Source: an uncultured Bacilli bacterium
Lineage (GTDB): Bacteria > Bacillota_I > Bacilli_A > Izemoplasmatales > UBA1188
Assembly (NCBI GenBank): GCA_905235635.1
Contig: CAJOMC010000004.1
Coordinates: 1 to 51,151, forward strand
Length of the DNA: 51,151 nucleotides
Direction: 5' to 3'
Shown here: piece by piece, positions 1 through 8,310 of the stretch
Layout of the letters: each line of letters starts with the position of its first letter
How positions within the stretch are numbered: position 1 is the first letter of the stretch
Notes under the pieces: model-generated
The model's input: only the letters and a program-made list of their open reading frames with translations
Database searches by the model: none
What the model was told of the DNA's origin: nothing
Position numbers and translations under genes: made by a program

Positions 1-52
1 AATTGTATTAATGATTAGTGTGTAAAACAATTTTAAAAAAACTATAAATATT

Positions 53-129
53 GAGGTGTGTCTTCAATAAACAACATGTTTTGGAAAATCCACACCTCAT
101 TATTTATAGATACTTTAGACACACCTCTT
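53..129. repeat. Alternative inverted repeats in the upstream intergenic region
   Basis: One arm, GAGGTGTGT (53-61), can pair with CACACCTC at 91-98 (8 bp) or with ACACACCTC at 121-129 (9 bp). The two pairings exclude each other. No gene is visible in 1-231 on either strand. The pairing could be part of the 3' end of a gene to the left of the window, or chance in AT-rich DNA. Confidence 0.35.
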
Positions 130-148
130 TATTTATTGAACCGATTAA

Positions 149-183
149 AGAGGCTTAGTGATGGCTAAGCCTCTTTCTTTATA
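149..183 (+). terminator. Intrinsic terminator upstream of rimP
   Basis: A perfect 12-bp stem, AAAGAGGCTTAG (149-160) with CTAAGCCTCTTT (167-178), has a 6-nt loop and is followed by CTTTAT. It probably ends a transcript that starts left of the window and insulates the rimP operon. The T-tract is interrupted, so efficiency is uncertain. Confidence 0.75.
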
Positions 184-212
184 AAATATCTAGTTTTAGA
201 CAAAATCTCTTA

Positions 213-241
213 TTGAATAAGAGATAAATATATGATATTAT
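213..241 (+). promoter_or_regulatory. Promoter of the rimP-nusA-infB operon
   Basis: The -35 is TTGAAT (213-218), the spacer is 17 bp, and the -10 is TATTAT (236-241). This fits a housekeeping sigma factor. Transcription would start near 248, so the RNA would begin with the hairpin at 250-265. Confidence 0.6.
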
Positions 242-249
242 TTAAGTGT

Positions 250-277
250 GAGTGGAGGTCCACTCATGTTTTTATGA
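250..277 (+). promoter_or_regulatory. 5' hairpin and three-codon mini-ORF in the rimP leader
   Basis: GAGTGGA (250-256) and TCCACTC (259-265) form a perfect inverted repeat that contains the Shine-Dalgarno-like GGAGG. It is followed by ATG TTT TTA TGA (266-277). The TGA overlaps the AAGGAG ribosome-binding site of rimP (277-282). The layout could stabilise the mRNA 5' end or couple a mini-ORF to rimP translation. The structure is seen; the function is inferred. Confidence 0.4.
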
Positions 278-288
278 AGGAGATACCG

Positions 289-720
289 ATGGATTTATCT
301 AAATTAAAAGAAGACATAAGCAAAATGGTAGTATTACCTCTTAGGTTATTTAATCTTGAATATCTAAATGAAAATGGAACTAACTATTTAAGAGTAACTA
401 TAGATAGTGATACTGATATAGATATCGATGATATTGAAGCATTATCAAATGTGATTAATGAATATCTAGATAGAACTGACCCAATTGATGAAGAATATGT
501 GCTTGAAGTTACCTCAAGAGGCATAGAAAGAGAATTTTCTTTTGATGAGGCAAAAGATTATTTAAAAGAATATATCTTAGTTAAAACATATGATCAAGTT
601 CAATATGGATATCTAGTAAAGGTAGATAAATCAAGTATTTCAATCAAAAATAATAAAAATAAAATAATTAATATAGATGCTAATGACATTGTCCTATTAA
701 GGACAGCTGTAAAGTTTTAG
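289..720 (+). CDS. rimP: Ribosome maturation factor RimP
   Basis: A 143-residue protein that assists maturation of the 30S subunit. The family pattern is visible: an N-terminal alpha/beta domain with the stretch around DIDDIEALSNVINEYLD, then the conserved EEYVLEVTSRGIERE segment, then a small C-terminal SH3-like barrel. The start at 289 is chosen because AAGGAG lies 6 bases before it. An in-frame ATG at 232 would put the start inside the promoter and add residues with no family counterpart. It is first in the rimP-nusA-ylxR-ylxQ-infB-rbfA order that is conserved in Bacillota, which supports the call strongly. Confidence 0.93.
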   Translation: MDLSKLKEDISKMVVLPLRLFNLEYLNENGTNYLRVTIDSDTDIDIDDIEALSNVINEYLDRTDPIDEEYVLEVTSRGIEREFSFDEAKDYLKEYILVKTYDQVQYGYLVKVDKSSISIKNNKNKIINIDANDIVLLRTAVKF

Positions 721-732
721 GAGGAACTTATT

Positions 733-1914
733 ATGCAAAGAAGTAAATTATTTCCCGCTGTAAGCGCAATATGTGAAGAATATGGATTCGCTGAAAAAGA
801 TGTACTAGAAGCGCTTGGTGCCGCAATCGCTAATGAATATGGTAAACAAGTAGGCGAAAAGAACGTTAAAACTATCTTTAACGACAATACTAGTGAAATT
901 AATCTTGTTCACTGCTACACAGTTGTTGCGGATGGTGAAGAAGCAAACGATCCTTATTTAATTGAACTCGAGAAAGCTAAAAAGCTAAAAAGAGGAGTTA
1001 AAGTAGGTGACTATTTTGAAATACCTATTAAAGGATCTTTAGATGATCTTGGACGTATCGCTATTGTAAATATTAAGAACCAATTAAACCAAAAGATTAT
1101 TGAACTTCAAAGGAAACAAGCTCTTGAATATTTTGAAAAACATATCGATGAAATGATTATTGGTACTATCGCTAAAATCTTAGATGATTCTGTAATCTTT
1201 GATTTAGGATATGGCGTATCCGCAAGATTAAGCAAGAAAGAACTAAAAGAAAGCGAAATTAGGCTAGGCCAAAGAATCGCATTATATCTTGTTAGAATTG
1301 TTGATGATAATAAATATAGTGGACAAGGAAAATCTAAAGCACAAGGCAAGATGCCTAAGGTTGAAGTATCTAGATCTGATAGAAACTTAATTAAGAGATT
1401 GCTTGAAGCTAATATCCCAGAAATTAAAGATGGCACAATTGAAATCATGGGTATTGGACGTATTAGTGGTGAAAGATCTAAGGTTGCGGTTAAATCTAAT
1501 GATCCTAATGTTGATGCACTCGGCTCATGTCTTGGTCCTAAAGGTGCACGTATTAAACCTATCATCGATTCATTAAATGGTGAAAAGATTGATATTTTTG
1601 AATATAGTGATGATCCACAAACATTAATCGCAAATTCACTCTCTCCAGCTGATGTATACAAAGTTGTTATTGAAGATTTACACGACAAAAAAGCTACTGT
1701 AGTTGTCCCTGATGTTAACTACTCACTCGCAATTGGTAAAGAAGCACAAAACGTTAAACTTGCGGTTAAAGCCACTAACTGGGCAATAAATATCATCCCT
1801 GTTTCTGATCTTGATAAAGATGAGAAATATAAAGATTTACGTGATGAGTTCTTTGCGACTAACGAAGATATTAGTGATATCTTAAACGTATTTAAGGGTA
1901 AAGAAACTAACTAA
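733..1914 (+). CDS. nusA: Transcription termination/antitermination factor NusA
   Basis: A 393-residue RNA polymerase-associated factor that influences pausing, intrinsic termination and antitermination. Visible regions are the N-terminal polymerase-binding domain (about 1-125), an S1-type RNA-binding domain (about 130-200) and tandem KH domains. These include the conserved DPNVDALGSCLGPKGARIK segment near residue 257 and VNYSLAIGKEAQNVKLA near residue 330. It lacks the acidic C-terminal repeats of proteobacterial NusA, as expected in Bacillota. The ribosome-binding site AGGAGG (719-724) overlaps the rimP stop codon, so the two genes are probably translationally coupled. Confidence 0.96.
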   Translation: MQRSKLFPAVSAICEEYGFAEKDVLEALGAAIANEYGKQVGEKNVKTIFNDNTSEINLVHCYTVVADGEEANDPYLIELEKAKKLKRGVKVGDYFEIPIKGSLDDLGRIAIVNIKNQLNQKIIELQRKQALEYFEKHIDEMIIGTIAKILDDSVIFDLGYGVSARLSKKELKESEIRLGQRIALYLVRIVDDNKYSGQGKSKAQGKMPKVEVSRSDRNLIKRLLEANIPEIKDGTIEIMGIGRISGERSKVAVKSNDPNVDALGSCLGPKGARIKPIIDSLNGEKIDIFEYSDDPQTLIANSLSPADVYKVVIEDLHDKKATVVVPDVNYSLAIGKEAQNVKLAVKATNWAINIIPVSDLDKDEKYKDLRDEFFATNEDISDILNVFKGKETN

Positions 1915-2186
1915 TGACACCAAAGAAAAAACCAGAAAGAACCTGTGTAGTCACAAGAGAAAAACTACTTAAAACTGATTTATTTAGAATAGTTAGAAAT
2001 AAGGATGGTTTAGTGTTTGTGGATGATGAAAAGGGCAAAGCTAACGGAAGAGGTGTATATCTTAAAAAGGATAAAGATGTAATCTTAAAAGCTAAGAAAA
2101 CTCATATCCTAGATAAACATCTTGAAGTAAGTGTACCTGATGATATCTACGATACTTTACTAAAATTACTTGATGGACAAAACTAA
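1914..2186 (+). CDS. ylxR: YlxR family protein (RnpM), RNA-binding
   Basis: A 90-residue protein with the YlxR signature: an R-T-C-V-x-x-R start (RTCVVTREKLLKTDLFRIVR), then a G-R-G-x-Y-L motif (GRGVYLKKD, about residues 44-52). In Bacillus subtilis the family has been reported to modulate RNase P, hence the name RnpM. The start codon overlaps the nusA stop codon (TAATG), indicating coupled translation. Position between nusA and ylxQ/infB is the classical one. Family membership is clear; the RNase P role is taken from the homologue. Confidence 0.9.
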   Translation: MTPKKKPERTCVVTREKLLKTDLFRIVRNKDGLVFVDDEKGKANGRGVYLKKDKDVILKAKKTHILDKHLEVSVPDDIYDTLLKLLDGQN

Positions 2187-2472
2187 GTTAATTAGCAAAG
2201 TATCTCTCGCATATAATGCAAAGAAAGTAGTTATTAGTGGTGATTTGGTTCTAAATGAAATAAAGAAAAATAATATATATTTAATATTTATCGCAAATGG
2301 TCTTTCGTCTAACCTTAAAGACAAAGTGGTAAAAAAAGCATCAGATAAAAATATTAAATATATAGATATCCTTACTGAAGACGAGATATCAAATGCAGTA
2401 AGCAATAAAAATATTAAGATTATAGGCATAAGCGATCCCAATTTATCTAAATTGATCCTTATGCAGTTATAG
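2173..2472 (+). CDS. ylxQ: YlxQ, L7Ae/L30e-family RNA-binding protein
   Basis: A 99-residue protein of the L7Ae/L30e/S12e/Gadd45 fold. The pattern is an N-terminal helix with AYNAKKVVISGDLVLNEIKK, then a hydrophobic strand (YLIFIANGLSSN) and a final hydrophobic strand (IKIIGISD). The ATG at 2173 is preferred to the TTG at 2170. The gene overlaps the end of ylxR by 14 bases and has no good ribosome-binding site, so it probably depends on coupling. The family is expected to bind RNA kink-turns, but the cellular role is not established. Confidence 0.85.
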   Translation: MDKTKLISKVSLAYNAKKVVISGDLVLNEIKKNNIYLIFIANGLSSNLKDKVVKKASDKNIKYIDILTEDEISNAVSNKNIKIIGISDPNLSKLILMQL

Positions 2473-2479
2473 GAGGAAT

Positions 2480-4363
2480 ATGGCTAAGAAAGGATATAGT
2501 ACTCAACCAAAAAAGAGTGACCTAAAGGCAAAAGAAAATAGTAAAAACAATAAGAGACAAGCTCATAATAATATGGTGGAAAATCGCCAGAAAAAGCCAC
2601 AATTTGTCCCTAAGTTTCCACTTATATACGTGGATGGGATGACTGTGTCTGAGATTTCTGAGGTTACAAAGAGATCTATCCCAGATATTATTAAAGAATT
2701 AATGAAGCTTGGTGTTTTGGCATCTCAAAATCAATCAATCGATTCTGATACCGCAGAACTACTTGCGGATGCATTTGGCATTGAATTTAAGATTGATGAA
2801 TCAAAAGATTTAACTAACTTTGAAAAGATTGAAATAGAAGATGATCCAAAAGATCTAGTATCTCGTCCACCTGTGGTTACTATTATGGGTCACGTTGACC
2901 ACGGTAAAACTACTCTACTTGATACAATAAGATCATCTCGTATCGCATCAACTGAAGCCGGTGGCATCACTCAAGCAATTGGTGCATACCAGGTTAAAAG
3001 AAATGATAAATTAATCACATTTATCGACACTCCAGGTCACGCTGCGTTCACTGAAATGAGAGCTCGTGGTGCACAAGTAACTGACATAGTTGTATTAGTT
3101 GTTGCGGCGGATGATGGTGTAATGCCTCAAACTAAAGAAGCGATTGACCATGCTAACGCATCAAAGTGTCCAATTATTGTTGCGGTAAATAAATGTGATA
3201 AGGCTCAAGCTAATCCTGATAGATGTATGCAGGAATTATCTGAACTAGGAATCCTCCCAGAAGACTGGGGTGGAGATGTTCCATTCGTGAAGATATCTGC
3301 CTTAAGAGGCACAAATGTTCCACTACTCCTTGATACTATTCAACTTGTTGCGGAAATGGAAGAATATAAGGCAAATCCTAATAGGGAAGCTATTGGATAC
3401 GTTATTGAATCAAAACTTGATAAGAATAAAGGTCCTCAAGCTACCTTATTAATCAAAAATGGTACTCTTCATGTGTCTGATTATTTAATGGTTGGAAATA
3501 CTTGGGGTAAGATTAAAGCCATGTATGATGATATGGGGCGCCTTGTTAAAGAAGCTGGTCCATCTACCCCTGTATCTATTATGGGTTTACAGGATGTCCC
3601 ACAAGCTGGCGACAAGTTCATGGTATTAAACGATGAACGTAAGGTAAGAAAGATTGCTGAAGCTAGAAAAGAAAAATCAAAACTCAAATCAATCGAATCT
3701 AAAACTATTATTTCCCTTGACTCATATTCAAGAGATAAAGATGAAACTCCTGAATTAAAATTATTAGTAAAGGCTGATACATCAGGATCTGCAGAAGCGC
3801 TTAAAGCTTCACTGGAAAAATTATCAGTTGAAGGCGCAAAACTCTCTATCATTAGGGCATCAGTAGGCCAAGTAACTGAAAATGATGTACTACTTGCCCA
3901 AGCATCTAAGGCAGTTGTTATCGCATTTAATGTGGCATCGCTTTCTAATGTTAAAGACCTCGCAAAGCTAAAAGGTATCGAGATTAGAAACTATAATATC
4001 ATCTATAAATGTCTTGAAGATATTGAAGCCGCAATGAAAGGAATGCTATCACCTGTATATGAAGATGTTAACTGTGGTGAGGCAAGAGTACTTGAAGTCT
4101 ATAAAGCATCTAAAGTTGGTACTATCGCCGGATGTATGGTTGATAGTGGCTTTGTAAGACGTGGTGCTATGGTTCAAGTATTAAGAGATGGTGTTCAAGT
4201 ATATAAGAGTACTGTATCATCACTTAAAAGATATAAAGATGATGCTAAAGAAGTTAAGGCTGGATTTGATTGCGGCCTTACAATCACTAACTATAATGAT
4301 ATTAAGATTGGTGATGTCTTAATTTTTAGTATCACTGAGGAAGTAAGCCAAGATGAAAACTAA
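2480..4363 (+). CDS. infB: Translation initiation factor IF-2
   Basis: A 627-residue GTPase that places initiator tRNA on the 30S subunit. A short basic N-terminus precedes an IF2N-type domain (about 50-105). The G domain then shows G1 GHVDHGKT (near residue 137), G3 DTPGH, and G4 NKCD. Domains II-IV follow. The N-terminus is short compared with enteric IF-2, like the compact forms in small-genome Bacillota. The ribosome-binding site AGGAGG (2471-2476) overlaps the ylxQ stop and leaves only 3 bases before the ATG, closer than usual. Confidence 0.97.
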   Translation: MAKKGYSTQPKKSDLKAKENSKNNKRQAHNNMVENRQKKPQFVPKFPLIYVDGMTVSEISEVTKRSIPDIIKELMKLGVLASQNQSIDSDTAELLADAFGIEFKIDESKDLTNFEKIEIEDDPKDLVSRPPVVTIMGHVDHGKTTLLDTIRSSRIASTEAGGITQAIGAYQVKRNDKLITFIDTPGHAAFTEMRARGAQVTDIVVLVVAADDGVMPQTKEAIDHANASKCPIIVAVNKCDKAQANPDRCMQELSELGILPEDWGGDVPFVKISALRGTNVPLLLDTIQLVAEMEEYKANPNREAIGYVIESKLDKNKGPQATLLIKNGTLHVSDYLMVGNTWGKIKAMYDDMGRLVKEAGPSTPVSIMGLQDVPQAGDKFMVLNDERKVRKIAEARKEKSKLKSIESKTIISLDSYSRDKDETPELKLLVKADTSGSAEALKASLEKLSVEGAKLSIIRASVGQVTENDVLLAQASKAVVIAFNVASLSNVKDLAKLKGIEIRNYNIIYKCLEDIEAAMKGMLSPVYEDVNCGEARVLEVYKASKVGTIAGCMVDSGFVRRGAMVQVLRDGVQVYKSTVSSLKRYKDDAKEVKAGFDCGLTITNYNDIKIGDVLIFSITEEVSQDEN

Positions 4364-4715
4364 GAGTAATCACCTATTAGGTCTTGAAACTCTAATCAAA
4401 AGAAATATGTCTGATTTAGTCCAAAACCACGTGGATAAAAACATTGGTTTTGTGACTATCACAGATGTAAGCCTCACAAGTGATTATTCATACTGCACTA
4501 TTTACTATAGTGTACTTGACGCAAAAGATCAAAAAAGAGCGTATGACGGGTTAAATAGTCTTCAAAAATTCTTTAGAGGTGAAATAGGAAGAAGAGTTAC
4601 TATGAGAAAAGTACCTACTTTCATCTTTAAATATGATGATTCTTTTGAAAAAGGAAGAAGAATTGAAGAACTACTCGCTGAAATACACGCTAAAGAAGAA
4701 AATAAGGAGTCTTAA
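4353..4715 (+). CDS. rbfA: 30S ribosome-binding factor RbfA
   Basis: A 120-residue KH-like protein for late 16S rRNA/30S maturation. Family features are the N-terminal helix (LETLIKRNMSDLV), the strand GFVTITDVSLTSDYSYCTIYYSV, and the C-terminal VTMRKVPTFIFKYDDSFEKGRRIEELL segment. That segment matches the conserved R-x-x-P-x-L-x-F-x-x-D pattern. The start lies 11 bases inside infB, as in coupled operons. The stop codon falls inside the following terminator hairpin. Confidence 0.94.
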   Translation: MKTKSNHLLGLETLIKRNMSDLVQNHVDKNIGFVTITDVSLTSDYSYCTIYYSVLDAKDQKRAYDGLNSLQKFFRGEIGRRVTMRKVPTFIFKYDDSFEKGRRIEELLAEIHAKEENKES

Positions 4716-4730
4716 AAAGACTCTTTTATA
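4704..4730 (+). terminator. Terminator-like hairpin between rbfA and uvrC
   Basis: GAGTCTT (4707-4713) pairs with AAGACTC (4717-4723) across a 3-nt loop and is followed by TTTT. The rbfA stop codon is in the 5' arm. The stem is only 7 bp, so partial read-through into uvrC is plausible. AAGGAG at 4704-4709 is partly buried in the stem. Confidence 0.6.
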
Positions 4731-4734
4731 GTAT

Positions 4735-6501
4735 ATGAACGAACTAATTAAAGAAAAACTAAAGCTCATACCTGATAAACCTGGAAGTTACCAGATGTAT
4801 GACAAAGATGGATACATAATATACGTTGGTAAAGCGAAGAATTTAAAAAATAGAGTTCGCTCATATTTTGTTGGGGCACATGACGCAAAAACTCAAGCCC
4901 TTGTATCTAAAATAGAAGATTTTAACTACATTATCACAAACAACGAAACAGAAGCTTTTCTTCTTGAAATTACTTTAATTAAGAAATATAGTCCCTTCTA
5001 TAATATTTCTTTAACCGATGATAAAACCTATCCATATATAGAGTTTACTAAGGAAAAGAATCCTAAACTAGTAATCACAAGGAACCTATCTAAAAAGAAT
5101 AATAGATACTTTGGTCCGTATCCAAATGTAGTAAAGGCTAGAGAAACAATAGAGCTATTAAATAGTATCTATAAATTAAGAAAGTGTAAGACGTTGCCTA
5201 AAAAACCATGTATATATTATGAGATGGGTGAATGTAATGCCCCATGTATTAATAAAATAACTGATGAAGAATATGATTCAATCTACCAAGAGATTAGATC
5301 TTTCTTAAATGGTTCTAACCAAGATATAGTTAAAAAACTAAAAGAAGAAATGGAATCATACTCTAAATCCTTAGATTTTGAAAAAGCCAAAAGATGTAGA
5401 GATTTAATTAACTCTATTAATGAAACAACTAAGAAAGAATCGGTTATATTAAAAGATAAATCATCTATTGATGTATACGGAATAGCGAGTGATGAAAACT
5501 ATATTTCTATCTCTATTTTATTTATTAGAGGTGGTGTATTAACTTTCACAAAAAACGAAGTATTCCAGTATTATTTTGATTTAGAAAACAATATAGAAGC
5601 CTATATAAACAACTATATTTCAAATAATATGATTTCTGACAACGTATTTGTGGATAGCGAATATAGTGATTTATTCAAAATGATATTTGGGTCAAATATC
5701 AATGTATTTACTCCACAAAAAGGAATAAAGAAGAATTTACTTGAAATGGCTAAATCTAACGCTTTAACACACCTTTTAAATAAGACAAAGGTTGTGGTGG
5801 ATAAAAGAAGAGAAGTGCTATCTCAATTATCTAATTTATTAAATATAGAGGTACCACATAGAATAGAATCGTTTGATAATTCTAACCTTTTTGGTGATGA
5901 TCCTGTATCATCTTGTATAGTTTATATTGACGGGAAGAAAGCGCCAAAAGAATATAGAAAATATAAGGTTAAGACAGTGATAGGCGCAAACGACTATGAA
6001 ACGATGAAAGAGGTTGTTAGAAGAAGGTATTTAAGACTTAAAGAAGAAAATAAGGAAATGCCTAATCTAATTATCGTGGATGGTGGGGAAATCCAAATTA
6101 ATGCCGCAAAAGAAGCACTAAATGAAATAGGTGTTGAGATTAAGGTTTCTGGCCTTAAAAAAGATAAAAACCACGATACTGACATCCTTTTATACGAAAA
6201 TAAAGAATACCCACTCGATAAACATTCAAAGCTGTATCAATTTCTTTTTGAAATTCAAGAAGAAGTTCATCGTTTTGCGATAACCTTCCATAGAACACTA
6301 AAAGAAAAAAATGACTTCACAAGTGTCCTTGATGAGATAAAAGGTGTAGGTGAAGCCACTAAAAATAAATTATTAAAGAAATATAAAACTCTATCCAATA
6401 TAGTAGATGCGCCTATAGAAGAATTAAAGGAACTAGGAATAAAAGAATCTACTATAATAGAGATAAAGAAAAAACTAAATGAGGTTTTAAACTATGAGTG
6501 A
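4735..6501 (+). CDS. uvrC: UvrABC system protein C (excinuclease subunit C)
   Basis: A 588-residue nuclease that makes the dual incisions in nucleotide excision repair with UvrA and UvrB. It has an N-terminal GIY-YIG nuclease domain (about 14-95; YIIYVGKAKNLKNRVRSY contains the motif) and a UVR domain (about 200-235). The C-terminal RNase H-like endonuclease core includes ESFDNSN and IVDGG, and helix-hairpin-helix motifs close the protein (KGVGEATKNKLLKKY). The length is typical. No normal ribosome-binding site lies in front of the ATG; the only AAGGAG is 25 bases upstream, inside a hairpin. Confidence 0.96.
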   Translation: MNELIKEKLKLIPDKPGSYQMYDKDGYIIYVGKAKNLKNRVRSYFVGAHDAKTQALVSKIEDFNYIITNNETEAFLLEITLIKKYSPFYNISLTDDKTYPYIEFTKEKNPKLVITRNLSKKNNRYFGPYPNVVKARETIELLNSIYKLRKCKTLPKKPCIYYEMGECNAPCINKITDEEYDSIYQEIRSFLNGSNQDIVKKLKEEMESYSKSLDFEKAKRCRDLINSINETTKKESVILKDKSSIDVYGIASDENYISISILFIRGGVLTFTKNEVFQYYFDLENNIEAYINNYISNNMISDNVFVDSEYSDLFKMIFGSNINVFTPQKGIKKNLLEMAKSNALTHLLNKTKVVVDKRREVLSQLSNLLNIEVPHRIESFDNSNLFGDDPVSSCIVYIDGKKAPKEYRKYKVKTVIGANDYETMKEVVRRRYLRLKEENKEMPNLIIVDGGEIQINAAKEALNEIGVEIKVSGLKKDKNHDTDILLYENKEYPLDKHSKLYQFLFEIQEEVHRFAITFHRTLKEKNDFTSVLDEIKGVGEATKNKLLKKYKTLSNIVDAPIEELKELGIKESTIIEIKKKLNEVLNYE

Positions 6502-7429
6502 CATAGTAATGGGAAAAATCCATGATTTCTTCCCAAGAGATAGATTATTTTCTATCAGAGATAAGAAACAAGTAAAATATTATTCTTATAAAAAAGAATA
6601 TCATAAGTACTTTATAAATGCGATGAGACATAAAACTGTCTTCGTAAAGTTTAATACTTTAGAAAAGACTAAGACAATAAGAAATGTTCCCGCAAGTACT
6701 ATTGATATACTTTTCTTAATCACTTATTCAACACGAAAAGGTAGTAGAACTATCTTTAGTGATGAAGAAAAGAAAAATGATATTAAAGAATTGATTAACG
6801 AGAAAAGATATAAGATGTTTATTGACCTTGAACTTACTATGCCACCATATAATGAAACAAAGAGATTCTATCCTGAGATTCTTCAAATAGGTTGTGTAAT
6901 AGTAGATGAAGAAGACAACATTGTGAACTATTATACCAATTATGTGAAGACAAACCATCCTGTAAGTTATAGGACATATAGGTTCTTGTCTTTAAACCCA
7001 GAAGAACTAGATGAATCTATATCATATGAAGAATTCTATAACGATTATAAAGAACTAATTGAAGTTTATAATCCTATAGTATATGTATGGGGAGAAAACG
7101 ATATTCACGCCCTAAACAACTCAATTAAATATCATTCACTTCCTGAGATAAAGGCTACATATCGCGATTTACTAGGAATCCATACTGATTATTTCCACTT
7201 TAAATCATTCCCGGGATTATTTAGCGCGCTCAAGGTATATAAAAATATAAACGCAACTCAAGTTCATCACGCACTAACTGACGCCCAAGCTACAAAAGAA
7301 GTATTTGATGGCTTTAAAGCATACATAAATGGTGAATCTACTATTAACCCATACGATATGATCAAACAAGTAGAAGTTAGTGATGAGACCGTGACAGAAA
7401 CTTCTAATATAACAAACCAGGATGAATAA
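6494..7429 (+). CDS. DEDDh-type 3'-5' exonuclease-like protein
   Basis: A 311-residue protein with a DnaQ-like nuclease fold in its middle and C-terminal part. The catalytic DxE is at FIDLELT (about residue 112). A later Asp is in VWGENDIHAL (about 200). The H-x(4)-D pair is HALTDAQ (about 257). About 105 N-terminal residues match nothing I recognise. It overlaps uvrC by 8 bases, so the two are co-translated and a role in DNA or RNA end processing is plausible. The substrate cannot be read from the sequence. Confidence 0.75.
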   Translation: MSDIVMGKIHDFFPRDRLFSIRDKKQVKYYSYKKEYHKYFINAMRHKTVFVKFNTLEKTKTIRNVPASTIDILFLITYSTRKGSRTIFSDEEKKNDIKELINEKRYKMFIDLELTMPPYNETKRFYPEILQIGCVIVDEEDNIVNYYTNYVKTNHPVSYRTYRFLSLNPEELDESISYEEFYNDYKELIEVYNPIVYVWGENDIHALNNSIKYHSLPEIKATYRDLLGIHTDYFHFKSFPGLFSALKVYKNINATQVHHALTDAQATKEVFDGFKAYINGESTINPYDMIKQVEVSDETVTETSNITNQDE

Positions 7430-7465
7430 CCGAGAAACAATTTTGTTCCTCGGTTATTTTGTTAT
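7428..7465 (+). terminator. Intrinsic terminator after the exonuclease gene
   Basis: AACCGAG (7428-7434) pairs with CTCGGTT, with an inner AACAA/TTGTT pairing, and is followed by ATTTTGTTATTCTTTT. The gene's TAA stop overlaps the 5' arm. It separates the uvrC unit from the accessory pair that follows. Confidence 0.75.
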
Positions 7466-7543
7466 TCTTTTAATCAAATTAATTATCCTTTAAATATACT
7501 TATCGTAATTCAGGTAATATATTCAGTTTTATAAAGCATATTG

Positions 7544-7572
7544 TTGATTAATTGTGCTGGATAATATATAAT
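7544..7572 (+). promoter_or_regulatory. Promoter of the DUF3990/HTH pair
   Basis: TTGATT (7544-7549), a 17-bp spacer and TATAAT (7567-7572). Transcription would start near 7579 and leave an AT-rich leader of about 75 nt before the first gene. That leader is room for self-regulation by the HTH partner, though no clear dyad stands out there. Confidence 0.65.
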
Positions 7573-7653
7573 ATACGTGTATATAAAATACTTAAAAAAT
7601 AATAATATAATATAAAGATTTACATATTATATCTACACAAGATAAGTTTTGAA

Positions 7654-8310
7654 ATGGAAAGAATTATTTACCACGGAAGTGAAGACATTATCGAAAAACC
7701 AGAATATCTAAAAGGCAATATCCATAATGATTATGGGCTTGGTTTTTATTGTACACAAAGTAGAGAACTAGCGAGAGAATGGGCATCAAGAAAAAGTGGT
7801 AAAGGATATGTAAATAAATATTCTATTAGAGATGATAGACTTAAAATATTAGATCTAACCAAACCGCCTTATGATAATGTTTTATATTGGGTTGCTTTAT
7901 TAATGCACAATAGAGATTTATCTTCTAATTTAAAACATAATTATCCAAGAGAATTAAAGTATCTTGAAGATCACTATTTAATTGATGTTTCATTGTATGA
8001 TGTGATTATTGGGTATCGTGCAGACGATAGTTATTTTCACTTCCCTGAGTCTTTTGTAAGAAGCGAAAATACACTTGAGTCGTTAAACGAGATCTTTAAA
8101 GCTGGAGAACTCGGAAAACAGTATGTAATTGTTTCAAAGAGAGCTTTTAATTTGATTAAGTTTGTGGATTATCAACTAACAAGCATAGAAAACAAAACTG
8201 ACTATTATAAAAGAAAGAATAAAGCTGATAAAACTTTTGCTGATTTACTAGTTAAAGATAGATATGCTAAAGGTATTAGATTAAGAGATATGGTGATGGA
8301 TGATGATTGA
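7654..8310 (+). CDS. DUF3990-like, ADP-ribosyltransferase-fold protein (putative toxin)
   Basis: A 218-residue protein. The N-terminus has YHGS (residues 5-8) and, about 20 residues on, DYGLGFYCT (about 27-35). This is the H...GxGFYxT pattern of ADP-ribosyltransferase-like folds and of DUF3990. A later segment, GKQYVIVSKRAFNLIKF (about 168), matches the place where DUF3990 proteins carry their third conserved motif, but with Gln where classical transferases have Glu. There is no signal peptide or membrane segment. The gene overlaps an HTH gene by 11 bases in its own transcription unit, which suggests a toxin-antitoxin module. No good Shine-Dalgarno precedes the ATG. Enzyme activity is inferred. 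Confidence 0.65.
   Translation: MERIIYHGSEDIIEKPEYLKGNIHNDYGLGFYCTQSRELAREWASRKSGKGYVNKYSIRDDRLKILDLTKPPYDNVLYWVALLMHNRDLSSNLKHNYPRELKYLEDHYLIDVSLYDVIIGYRADDSYFHFPESFVRSENTLESLNEIFKAGELGKQYVIVSKRAFNLIKFVDYQLTSIENKTDYYKRKNKADKTFADLLVKDRYAKGIRLRDMVMDDD

Noticed and set aside
1107-1688. Long open frame on the minus strand inside nusA
   Set aside because: It is antisense to a strongly conserved gene, has a low-complexity Ser/Leu-rich product and no ribosome-binding site. It is a shadow.
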